NCBI GenBank assembly: GCA_030679805.1
Contig: JAUXST010000251.1
Span: forward strand, 1-17,876
Direction of reading: 5' to 3'
From: Reyranella sp.
GTDB taxonomy: Bacteria; Pseudomonadota; Alphaproteobacteria; Reyranellales; Reyranellaceae
DNA: 17,876 nucleotides
Below the pieces are notes generated by a model, which saw nothing but the letters and a program-made list of their open reading frames with translations, was not told the DNA's origin and ran no database searches. The position numbers were made by a program, and so were the translations under genes. Shown piece after piece: positions 1-5,914 of this stretch (its first letter is position 1; each line of letters starts with the position of its first letter).

Positions 1-71
1 AGGACCCGCAGCGGCTGCACCAAGCCATAAGGCGACCCGCGGGCGTGCCGCGGGAGGTCGTGCCGGAAATG

Positions 72-100
72 AAAAAGGCCGGCGCAATCCAAGCGCCAGC
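72..100 (-). terminator. Rho-independent terminator after the GNAT gene
   Basis: Read on the minus strand, GCTGGCGC and GCGCCGGC pair (8 bp, one G-T) around the 7-base loop TTGGATT. After one more C the run TTTTT follows. It lies about 100 bases beyond the stop of the acetyltransferase and would end the thyX-GNAT transcript. The rest of positions 1-196 shows no convincing gene. Two short plus-strand frames are open from the window edge (to about 113 and 130), but neither shows recognisable protein character. Confidence 0.7.
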
Positions 101-196
101 TTGGCAGAATTCATAGCGTATTTCTGCTGAACCTGCACATCACATCTGCGTGAGTGGATGCTGGCACTGCAAGCGCTTTGCTCGCGGCGGCGACGT

Positions 197-760
197 CTAG
201 TTGCGCCTTCTGCGTGTGGAGGTCGAGGCGCGCTTCTTCGGCGACCATTTCCCGATCATGCCGTGCACGCCGATCATCGCGCCCGCCACCAGTTCGAGCG
301 CCAGGAAGCGCCGTTCCTCGACCCAGCCGGGAAGCTGGATGTGGAGCGCCAGGTCGCGACGGAAGCCGAACTGGTTGTAGTACTCGGGATCACCGACGAG
401 GATGATGCGGCTGTGCCCCTGCATACGCGACTGGGCCATCGAGTGCCACATCAGGGCCTTGCCGTAACCCAGGCCGCGCAACTCCGGCGCGATGGCGAGC
501 GGACCCAGCAGGATCGCCGGCCATTTCTCGTTGATCTCGATCGGCCAGTTGCGGATCGAGGCGACCATGCGACCCTTCTGGTCGATGGCCACGAAGCAGA
601 GCTCACGGATCGGCTTCACGTCCTCGCGCAGGCGATAGACCGTCTTGTGCTGGCGGTCCGGTCCGAACGCGGCCTCGTTCATGGCCTCGATGGCGCCGTC
701 GTCGCGGACGCGCTCACGCAACAGGCGCAGCCTGCCGGGGTCTCGGGCCGGACCGACCAT
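197..760 (-). CDS. GNAT family N-acetyltransferase (YhbS-like)
   Basis: A 187-residue protein of the GCN5-related N-acetyltransferase fold, which moves an acetyl group from acetyl-CoA to an amine; the substrate cannot be read from sequence. The acetyl-CoA pyrophosphate-binding motif A is clear in the middle: LGPLAIAPELRG followed by LGYGKAL, the Q/R-x-x-G-x-G/A signature. Ahead of it, RLREDVKPIRELCFVAID and SIRNWPIEI match the opening strands of YhbS-type enzymes. YYNQFGFRRD is the usual motif B region (Y-x-x-x-G-F). The start at 760 has GGGAG 8 bases upstream. The gene begins 10 bases after the thyX stop and is probably co-transcribed with it. The C-terminus ends in a basic tail (KKRASTSTRRRRN). 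Family assignment is firm; substrate is unknown. Confidence 0.88.
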   Translation of the reverse strand: MVGPARDPGRLRLLRERVRDDGAIEAMNEAAFGPDRQHKTVYRLREDVKPIRELCFVAIDQKGRMVASIRNWPIEINEKWPAILLGPLAIAPELRGLGYGKALMWHSMAQSRMQGHSRIILVGDPEYYNQFGFRRDLALHIQLPGWVEERRFLALELVAGAMIGVHGMIGKWSPKKRASTSTRRRRN

Positions 761-770
761 GCCGCGCTCC

Positions 771-1712
771 CTAGGGCTGGCCGAGTGCCGCCATCAGCTC
801 GCGCCATTCGCGCGCGCTGAGGCCGCTTGTCTTCTGCTCGACCTTCTTGCCCGCCAGCAGGCGCTTGACGATGGCGAGTCCGGTCTTCGATAGGTGGGTG
901 CCACCCATGCGGTATTCCATGAAGGCATCGTGGCTGATCGGGCACCAGCGCTTCAGCGTGTCGATCATGACATCGGCATAGACGCGGATCTCGTACTGGG
1001 CGTGGGCGTCGGCGCGCAGCGACAGGAAATGCATGAGGTTGTGGAGGTTGGTCTTCCAGTACCACTGGGTATAGAAGGCGAGCGACAGGTTCATGCGCGC
1101 GAGTTCGCGCGCCAGGCCGGAGCGCTCGGGATCGAGTGGTTCGCCGGCCTCACCCTCGTTCAGCATCTCCATGTAGTGCTCGTAGACGAGTTCGGCGTCC
1201 TTTTTCAGGAGGCCGAAGACGCGCTCCGCCTCCTTGCCGGCCAGCACGGCGTCGCGACCCTGGCGGTTGGCCTTGCTCTGGGCGGCGAGATGCTCGGGCT
1301 TGGGAATGTAGAATTCGTTGTCGAGGATCGAATAGCGCGCGGAGTATTCGTTCACGTTGGCGGTGCGGTGGCGGATCCACTGGCGCGCCACGAAGATCGG
1401 CAGCTTCACGTGATATTTGATTTCACACATCTCGAACGGCGTCGTGTGCCGATGCCGGATGAGATAGTTGATCAGGCCACGGTCTTCGCTCACCTTCTTG
1501 GTGCCACGGCCGTAGCTGACGCGCGCGGCTTGCACGACTGCGGCATCGTCACCCATGTAGTCGACCACCCGGACGAAGCCGTGATCGAGTACCGGCAGGG
1601 CCTGGTAGAGAATTTCCTCCAGCGCCGGCGCGACCGGCCGAAGGGTCGACTGGCCGCCGGCCCGTGCCTGGTCGATTTCAGCCTGCTGGTCGGTGGAGAG
1701 GGGCATCTTCAT
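771..1712 (-). CDS. thyX: FAD-dependent thymidylate synthase ThyX
   Basis: Makes dTMP from dUMP using methylene-tetrahydrofolate, with FAD/NADPH as reductant, in the cytoplasm; it replaces or complements ThyA. The ThyX signature RHRTANVNEYSARYS is at residues 114-128, preceded by RHRHTTPFE (86-94), which helps form the flavin/dUMP site. The C-terminal half has the family pattern NLHNLMHFLSLR and YADVMIDTLKRWCP. From the chosen ATG (1712) the protein is 313 residues. AAAGGA lies 3 bases before this ATG and 9 before a second in-frame ATG at 1706 (MPLSTDQQ), so either may be used. The open frame runs on to 1919, but that extension is antisense to the tmRNA acceptor arm and is not protein-like. 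A -35/-10 pair (TTGAAG, 17 bp, TTATTT) upstream supports a start after it. The GNAT gene follows after 10 bases. Confidence 0.95.
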   Translation of the reverse strand: MKMPLSTDQQAEIDQARAGGQSTLRPVAPALEEILYQALPVLDHGFVRVVDYMGDDAAVVQAARVSYGRGTKKVSEDRGLINYLIRHRHTTPFEMCEIKYHVKLPIFVARQWIRHRTANVNEYSARYSILDNEFYIPKPEHLAAQSKANRQGRDAVLAGKEAERVFGLLKKDAELVYEHYMEMLNEGEAGEPLDPERSGLARELARMNLSLAFYTQWYWKTNLHNLMHFLSLRADAHAQYEIRVYADVMIDTLKRWCPISHDAFMEYRMGGTHLSKTGLAIVKRLLAGKKVEQKTSGLSAREWRELMAALGQP

Positions 1713-1779
1713 TCGTCCTTTGTTGGCCGCGGACTCTATGGTCGGCGGGCCGCCCCTTCCATGGGGAAATCGCCGGGGG

Positions 1780-1808
1780 AAATAACCGAGCCCACGGGAT
1801 GCCTTCAA
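1780..1808 (-). promoter_or_regulatory. Candidate thyX promoter
   Basis: On the minus strand TTGAAG (1808-1803) and TTATTT (1785-1780) are spaced by exactly 17 bp, fitting a sigma-70-type promoter with a start near 1773 and a leader of about 60 bases. Its -35 overlaps the candidate -35 of the divergent ssrA promoter, so the two RNA polymerases may compete. Inferred from consensus match only. Confidence 0.45.
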
Positions 1809-1832
1809 TTTGCCCCGCGAAGCGCCTATATA
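1804..1832 (+). promoter_or_regulatory. Candidate ssrA promoter
   Basis: TATATA at 1827-1832 is the best -10 upstream of the tmRNA acceptor arm, with TTCAAT (1804-1809) 17 bp before it. The -35 match is poor. An alternative is TTGTCG (1838-1843) with TAAACG (1861-1866), also 17 bp apart, which would start the RNA nearer the acceptor piece. The precursor is processed, so the mature 5' end does not settle the choice. Confidence 0.4.
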
Positions 1833-1839
1833 GGGATTG

Positions 1840-2140
1840 TCGGGAAACCGACTATGGCGATAAACGCCGCGTGACATAAGCGTTTCGGACCCGGGGGCGG
1901 TACCCGGCGCCTCCACCATTCCCTCCAGACCCCGATCTCAATGAGTGACGGGCGCGGAGACCATGGGGGCGAAACAGGATCGACGAGCGTGGTAAAGGCG
2001 CGGTTTTTGCCCGGTATGGTTCCGCCGCAACGGACCACACACAAGTGCTAACGATAACACCGTTACACTCGCTGCTGCCGCCTAAACAGCGGACGTAAGC
2101 GCGGTCCGGGGGGCACCGGGCAACAGAAGCCCCCCACTTT
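1840..2140 (+). ncRNA. ssrA: tmRNA, circularly permuted alphaproteobacterial type (two-piece)
   Basis: tmRNA rescues ribosomes stalled on broken mRNAs by acting first as alanyl-tRNA, then as mRNA for a degradation tag. The gene is permuted: the 3' acceptor piece comes first, ending TTTCGGAC, T-arm stem CCGGG/CCCGG (loop GGCGGTA), then CGCCTCC-A-CCA with CCA at 1916-1918. A spacer of about 46 bases (1919-1964), presumably removed, precedes the coding piece, which begins GGGGGCG at 1965. GGGGGCG pairs with CGCCTCC (1908-1914) to give a 7-bp acceptor stem with one G-U, strong evidence for the permuted fold. GGATCGACG after it is a conserved 5' motif. The tag frame is at 2047-2085. The hairpin GGGGGGC/GCCCCCC (2108-2114 with 2129-2135) enclosing CACCGGGCAACAGAA is a familiar alpha-tmRNA 3' element. 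Outer ends are approximate. It diverges from thyX and precedes sspB. Confidence 0.93.
2047..2085 (+). other. tmRNA tag-peptide reading frame (ANDNTVTLAAAA)
   Basis: Resume codon GCT at 2047, then codons for A-N-D-N-T-V-T-L-A-A-A-A and TAA at 2083-2085. The ANDN start is the usual alphaproteobacterial form and is the part SspB recognises in characterised tags. The L-A-A-A-A end supplies the hydrophobic/alanine terminus that ClpX reads. No start codon or Shine-Dalgarno is needed because translation resumes on the tmRNA. Confidence 0.9.
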
Positions 2141-2223
2141 CATTTCACTGCAATGCCCGCTATTGGCATCGTTGACTCTCACACCACGCGGGCCGATGGT
2201 TCGCGTAGATTTTCCGACAGGCC

Positions 2224-2766
2224 ATGAACGATCGCTTTCACTACGACGCTCTCGTCGACGACGCGCTGCGCAGCGTCGTGCGCCGCGTGCTGACGCAGGT
2301 CGCGGCAAAGGGCCTGCCCGGCTCGCATCATTTCTACATCAGCTTCCGCAGCACCGACCCCGGCGTCGAGCTGCCGGAGTACCTGCGCGCCAAATACCCT
2401 GAAGAGATGACGATCGTGCTCCAGCACCAGTACTGGGACCTCGTCATCGGCGAGGAATTCTTCGAGGTGACGGTGAGCTTCAACAAGCAACAGGAGCACA
2501 TAAAAGTGCCGTTCGCCGCTTTGTCGGCGTTCGTCGACCCGTCGGTGCGCTTCGGCCTGCAGTTCGACCGCAAGGAAAAAGCGGCGGCCGACAAGCCCGA
2601 GGGCGCGGCCGTTCCGCCGACGCCCCTGCCGGCGCCCGACAAGCGACCGGCGGCAGCGGGCCCGGCCACGGCGGAAGACAAGCCCGCGGCGGAAGGGGCG
2701 GCCGAGGCCAAGCCCGAGGATGCCGCCTCCAAGATCGTCAAGCTCGACAGCTTCCGGAAGAAGTAG
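2224..2766 (+). CDS. sspB: SspB, ssrA-tag adaptor for ClpXP (alphaproteobacterial type)
   Basis: Adaptor that binds tmRNA-tagged proteins and tethers them to ClpX for degradation. The 180-residue protein has the SspB fold over about residues 1-115: the N-terminal helix with YDALVDDALRSVVRRVL, then HHFYISFRST, LPEYLRAKYPEEMTIVLQHQ, and the tag-cleft strands FFEVTVSFNKQQEHIKVPFAAL. Residues about 118-168 are a flexible Ala/Pro/Glu/Lys-rich linker. The last residues KIVKLDSFRKK (170-180) match the ClpX-binding (XB) tail, normally placed at the end of this linker. Both working parts are therefore present. The start ATG has only a weak ACAGG before it. The gene lies about 85 bases after the tmRNA, so the tag and its reader are neighbours. 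TTGACT at 2172 could be a -35 but no good -10 is spaced to it. Confidence 0.93.
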   Translation: MNDRFHYDALVDDALRSVVRRVLTQVAAKGLPGSHHFYISFRSTDPGVELPEYLRAKYPEEMTIVLQHQYWDLVIGEEFFEVTVSFNKQQEHIKVPFAALSAFVDPSVRFGLQFDRKEKAAADKPEGAAVPPTPLPAPDKRPAAAGPATAEDKPAAEGAAEAKPEDAASKIVKLDSFRKK

Positions 2767-2792
2767 GTAGACGCCGCGGCGCGGCTGCGGCA

Positions 2793-2821
2793 GGGATGCC
2801 CGCCGTCTGTGCGGGTGCCCC
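2793..2821 (+). terminator. GC-rich hairpin between sspB and the fumarase gene
   Basis: Arms 2793-2803 and 2811-2821 pair at 10 of 11 positions (two G-T) around a 7-base loop. There is no T-run after it, so it may be an imperfect terminator for sspB or a leader structure for the fumarase mRNA. It leaves the fumarase ribosome-binding site (AGGAG at 2835-2839) exposed. Confidence 0.35.
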
Positions 2822-2844
2822 CAAAGCAGTGGCCAGGAGAGACC

Positions 2845-4461
2845 ATGCCCGAATTCCAGTTCCAGCAGATGTTCCCCAGCGGGCCGGACACCACGCCCTA
2901 CCGCAAGATCAGCTCCGATTTCGTCGGCACGGCGAAGTTCAACGGCCGCGACGTGCTCACCGTCGAACCCGAGGGCCTGACCCAGCTCACCGCCGCGGCC
3001 TTCCACGATATTTCGCACCTGCTGCGGCCCGGCCATCTCGCCCAGCTCCGCGCGATCCTCGACGACGGCGAGGCCTCGGCCAACGACAAGTATGTGGCGT
3101 TGGAACTCCTGAAGAATGCCAACATCTCGGCCGGCGGCGTGTTGCCGATGTGCCAGGACACCGGCACTGCGATCGTCATGGGCAAGAAGGGCCAGGCGGT
3201 GTGGACCGGCGGCGGCGACGAGGAGGCGATCTCCCGCGGCGTCCACAAGACCTACACCGAGACCAACCTGCGCTACAGCCAGGTCTCGCCGCTCTCGATG
3301 TTCAAGGAAGTGCAGACCGGCACCAACCTGCCGGCGCAGATCGACATCTATGCGACCGACGGCGACGCCTACAAGTTCCTGTTCATCGCCAAGGGCGGCG
3401 GCTCGGCCAACAAGAGCTACCTCCACCAGCAGACGCCGGCAGTGCTGAACGAGGCCGCCCTGCTGAAGTTTCTCGACACCCAGATCCGCACGCTCGGCAC
3501 CGCGGCCTGCCCGCCCTACCACCTCGCCATCGTGGTCGGCGGCACCTCGGCCGAGATGAACCTCAAGACCGTGAAGCTCGCCTCCACGCGCTACCTCGAC
3601 GACCTGCCCGGCGAAGGCAACGACAAGGGCGTCGCCATCCGCGACCGCGAGATGGAAAAGAAGGTGCTGGAACTCACGCGCCAGATGGGAATCGGCGCAC
3701 AGTTCGGCGGCAAGTATTTCTGCCACGACGTGCGCGTGATCCGCATCGCCCGCCATGGCGCTTCGGTGCCGATCGGCATCGGCGTAAGCTGCTCGGCCGA
3801 CCGCCAGGCCGTGGGCAAGATCACCAGGGACGGCATTTTCCTCGAACAGCTCGAACACAATCCGGCGCACTACCTGCCCGAGATCGAGCCGCAGCAGCTG
3901 TCCGGCGACGTCGTGTCGGTCGACCTCAACAAGGGCATGGCGCATACGCTGTCGGTGTTGACCAGGCATCCCGTGAAGACGCGCGTGAACCTCACCGGCA
4001 CGCTGATCGTGGCGCGCGACTCGGCGCACGCGAAGCTGAAGGAGCGTCTCGACCGCGGCGAGGGCCTGCCCGACTACTTCAAGCAGTTCCCGGTCTACTA
4101 CGCCGGCCCGGCCAAGACCCCGACCGGCATGGCCTCGGGCTCGTTCGGCCCGACCACCGCCGGCCGCATGGATTCCTACGTCGACCTCTTCCAGGCCAAC
4201 GGCGGCTCGATGGTCATGCTGGCCAAGGGCAACCGCAGCAAGCAGGTGGTCGACGCCTGCAAGAAGCACAAGGGCTTCTACCTGGGTTCGATCGGCGGCC
4301 CGGCGGCGATCCTGGCGCAGGACGTCATCAAGAAGGTCGAGGTGCTGGAGTATCCGGAGCTCGGCATGGAAGCCATCTGGCGTATCCAGGTCGAGAATTT
4401 CCCGGCCTTCATCATCACCGACGACAAGGGCAACGATTTCTTCAGCGACTTGAAGATCTAG
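2845..4461 (+). CDS. fumA: Class I fumarate hydratase ([4Fe-4S], FumA/FumB type)
   Basis: Interconverts fumarate and L-malate in the TCA cycle with an oxygen-sensitive [4Fe-4S] cluster. The 538-residue length is that of the single-chain class I enzymes. The three cluster cysteines are visible: C103 in LPMCQDTGT, C222 in TAACPPYHL and C316 in GVSCSADRQ, matching C105/C224/C318 of E. coli FumA. The N-terminal alpha-type domain (about 30-330) and C-terminal swivelling beta-type domain (about 345-535, with TGTLIVARDSAH and GPTTAGRMDSY) are fused as usual. The start at 2845 (MPEFQFQ) is chosen over one 36 bases upstream because AGGAGAGACC precedes it directly. It is tandem with sspB with a 78-base gap holding a hairpin, so it may have its own control. 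A large inverted repeat follows the stop. Confidence 0.95.
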   Translation: MPEFQFQQMFPSGPDTTPYRKISSDFVGTAKFNGRDVLTVEPEGLTQLTAAAFHDISHLLRPGHLAQLRAILDDGEASANDKYVALELLKNANISAGGVLPMCQDTGTAIVMGKKGQAVWTGGGDEEAISRGVHKTYTETNLRYSQVSPLSMFKEVQTGTNLPAQIDIYATDGDAYKFLFIAKGGGSANKSYLHQQTPAVLNEAALLKFLDTQIRTLGTAACPPYHLAIVVGGTSAEMNLKTVKLASTRYLDDLPGEGNDKGVAIRDREMEKKVLELTRQMGIGAQFGGKYFCHDVRVIRIARHGASVPIGIGVSCSADRQAVGKITRDGIFLEQLEHNPAHYLPEIEPQQLSGDVVSVDLNKGMAHTLSVLTRHPVKTRVNLTGTLIVARDSAHAKLKERLDRGEGLPDYFKQFPVYYAGPAKTPTGMASGSFGPTTAGRMDSYVDLFQANGGSMVMLAKGNRSKQVVDACKKHKGFYLGSIGGPAAILAQDVIKKVEVLEYPELGMEAIWRIQVENFPAFIITDDKGNDFFSDLKI

Positions 4462-4487
4462 CGGTTGCAGTCAAACACAAGAGCCCC

Positions 4488-4558
4488 ATGAGCGCGCGGG
4501 ACGCGCGCGGTCCAGCAGATCATGAGTTTTCGGGACCGCGCGCGTCCCGAGCGCTCAT
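4488..4558. repeat. 26-bp-arm inverted repeat, possible two-way terminator
   Basis: Arms 4488-4513 and 4533-4558 are complementary at 25 of 26 positions (single mismatch near the base) with a 19-base loop. The arm core GGGACGCGCGCGGTCC is itself almost self-complementary. It starts 26 bases after the fumarase stop, and its right arm covers the stop of a small minus-strand frame, so it could end transcripts from both sides. No strong T-run follows either arm, which leaves a REP-like or exported palindromic element as the alternative. Confidence 0.75.
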
Positions 4559-4680
4559 CGTCTCGGGCATAGCGAAGCATACGCGTCGAAACACGGGACC
4601 TTAACAGGCCCCACGTCGGAGTATTCAACGACGGCAAAGCCCGCGAGCACGGCGACCGTGCCGATCATGGCCCGGATCAT
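4555..4680 (-). CDS. Possible small membrane or secreted peptide (41 residues)
   Basis: The frame begins MIRAMIGTVAVLAGFAVVEY, a short basic start followed by a hydrophobic stretch (residues 4-18) that could be a signal or membrane anchor, then an acidic/aromatic tail with two cysteines (C30, C38) ending CPRR. What makes it more than a chance frame is the start: GGGAGG lies 7 bases before the ATG at 4680. The stop falls in the right arm of the inverted repeat. I do not recognise the family. The frame extends to 4758 but the upstream part is not protein-like. The rest of the 4462-4827 gap holds the inverted repeat and the upstream region of the VOC gene. It may still be non-coding. Confidence 0.4.
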   Translation of the reverse strand: MIRAMIGTVAVLAGFAVVEYSDVGPVKVPCFDAYASLCPRR

Positions 4681-4790
4681 CGGTTCCCTCCCACATTTTG
4701 GGCCGGCAGATCCCCACCTGCCGCCCCTTCCCCGCGTCCCTTCTAGCAATCGTCCCAAGGCGGGGTTGAGGCGGGGTTTGTAAGAGTTGT

Positions 4791-4820
4791 TTCAACACCT
4801 GCCGGACTTCACGTTACACT
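4791..4820 (+). promoter_or_regulatory. Candidate promoter of the VOC gene (leaderless)
   Basis: TACACT at 4815-4820 sits 7 bases before the ATG, with TTCAAC (4791-4796) 18 bp upstream. Transcription would begin at or next to the start codon. There is no Shine-Dalgarno before the ATG, which agrees with a leaderless message. The -35 match is weak. Confidence 0.35.
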
Positions 4821-4827
4821 TGCCGCC

Positions 4828-5505
4828 ATGAATCTCGCCAAACAGCATCTCGACGTCGGCCTGTTCTCCAACAAGCGTGATGAGCAACTGGCTTTCTGGC
4901 AGCAGGCCGTGGGCCTGCCCTACGACCACATGGGCAAGGTGGGCGGCGGCGTGCAGCAGCATCGCCATCACATGAACGGCTCGATCCTCAAGATGAACCA
5001 TTCGCGCGGCCCCCTGCCCGCTGCGGCGCCGTCCGGGATCATCGGCCTCGAGATCGCCCGGGCCGGGCTGGCGGCGCCCCATCCGCTGGCCGATCCCGAC
5101 GGCAACAGGGTCACTCTGGTGCCCAAGGGGGCGAATGGCGTGGAAGGCATCGCTGTTCTGCTCAGGGTCAACGATCCCCGCGCACACGACCGCTTCTGGA
5201 CCGAGGCGATGCAGTTCGAGCGCGCCGGCGAAGGACGCTACCGCTGCGGCGACTCGCTGATCGTGATCGCCGAGCAGGGCAAGGTGGAGCGTAGCCCGGA
5301 ATGGCGCGGGCCGGGCTATCGCTACACGACCGTCCAGGTGTGGGACTGCATTGCCGAGTACGAAGGTATCCTGGCGCGCGGCGGCACTTCGGGCGGCGAC
5401 CCCAGGATCCTGGGAGAAACGGTGCGCTTTGCCTTCGTTTGCGATCCCGACGGCAACCACATCGAGATCAGCCAGCGTGCCTCGCTGACCGGCGGGAAGC
5501 TGTAG
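4828..5505 (+). CDS. VOC-superfamily (glyoxalase/dioxygenase-fold) protein
   Basis: A 225-residue protein with two tandem beta-alpha-beta-beta-beta modules, as in glyoxalases, extradiol dioxygenases and antibiotic-binding proteins. The first module opens HLDVGLFSNKRDEQLAFWQQAVGL and closes with LADPDGNRVTLV (about 1-105). The second starts VLLRVNDPRAHDRFWTEAM and ends FVCDPDGNHIEISQ (about 110-218); the DPDGN-x-x-x/E turn is typical of the superfamily. H8 and E near the end of module two (HIEIS) are plausible metal ligands, but the substrate cannot be told. A run of histidines (QQHRHHMNG) at about 44-52 is unusual. There is no Shine-Dalgarno and a -10-like box lies just upstream. It converges with the DUF6481 gene (16-base gap). 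Confidence 0.85.
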   Translation: MNLAKQHLDVGLFSNKRDEQLAFWQQAVGLPYDHMGKVGGGVQQHRHHMNGSILKMNHSRGPLPAAAPSGIIGLEIARAGLAAPHPLADPDGNRVTLVPKGANGVEGIAVLLRVNDPRAHDRFWTEAMQFERAGEGRYRCGDSLIVIAEQGKVERSPEWRGPGYRYTTVQVWDCIAEYEGILARGGTSGGDPRILGETVRFAFVCDPDGNHIEISQRASLTGGKL

Positions 5506-5521
5506 CGTCGGACGACGAAAA

Positions 5522-5902
5522 CTACTTCTTGCGTGCCTTGCGGGCAGCGTAGCGGGCGTCGCGGGCGGCCTTCTGTTCGGCCTCGGTCAGCACCACCTTG
5601 ACGGGCCGGCGGGCTTCACGTTCGGCCGCGGCGGCGGCTTCGGCGGCCGCGGCCTCGGCGGCAGCGGCGGCCTTCGCCGCCTCGCGCTCGGCCACGATAC
5701 GGGCCTGCTCGGCCTGCTTGGCGGCCCGGCGTTCGGCTTCGCGGGCCTCGCGGGCGGCCGCAATGGCGATGCGCTCGGCCTGTCGTGCGGCAAACTCCGG
5801 ATCGTTGGCGGGATCCTTCGCCCGGGCCTTTTCAAGCAGGGCCTGCTTGGCCTTGGCCGCCGTCTCCAATCGATCTGCGAAGTCTATCTTTCTGCCGCTC
5901 AT
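5522..5902 (-). CDS. DUF6481 family protein
   Basis: A 126-residue, highly charged protein rich in Ala, Glu, Arg and Lys. The opening KIDFADRLETAAKAKQALLEK and the repeated AAxREAREAERRAAKQAEQAR pattern match the DUF6481 family found across alphaproteobacteria; function is unknown. Residues about 40-100 should form one long helix or coiled coil, and the tail VVLTEAEQKAARDARYAARKARKK is strongly basic, so nucleic-acid or ribosome binding is a possible but unproven role. It starts 12 bases after the typA stop, with AGGA 10 bases before its ATG, so it is very likely in an operon with typA. Low-complexity composition makes distant homology hard to judge. Confidence 0.75.
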   Translation of the reverse strand: MSGRKIDFADRLETAAKAKQALLEKARAKDPANDPEFAARQAERIAIAAAREAREAERRAAKQAEQARIVAEREAAKAAAAAEAAAAEAAAAAEREARRPVKVVLTEAEQKAARDARYAARKARKK

Positions 5903-5914
5903 CGTTCTTCGTTC

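Noticed and set aside
894..1874. 326-codon plus-strand frame opposite thyX
   Set aside because: Antisense of a conserved enzyme gene; no ribosome-binding site or domain signal.
1881..1918. A stand-alone tRNA gene suggested by the T-arm and CCA end
   Set aside because: No 5' half lies upstream. The acceptor stem pairs instead with 1965-1971 downstream, showing a permuted tmRNA.
2152..2170. Short hairpin ATGCC/GGCAT as ssrA terminator
   Set aside because: Only 5 bp with no T-run after it; too weak to call.
2179..4269. 696-codon open frame on the minus strand across sspB and the fumarase gene
   Set aside because: Antisense shadow of a high-GC coding region; low-complexity composition with no domain, while the plus strand encodes a clear class I fumarase.
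2796..4604. 602-codon plus-strand frame overlapping the fumarase gene
   Set aside because: Frame-shifted shadow, rich in Arg/Pro/Gly with no motifs; the fumarase frame has all three cluster cysteines.
5590..5700. Possible tandem repeat in the Ala-codon-rich part of the DUF6481 gene
   Set aside because: It is irregular low-complexity coding for an Ala/Glu helix, not a true repeat unit.
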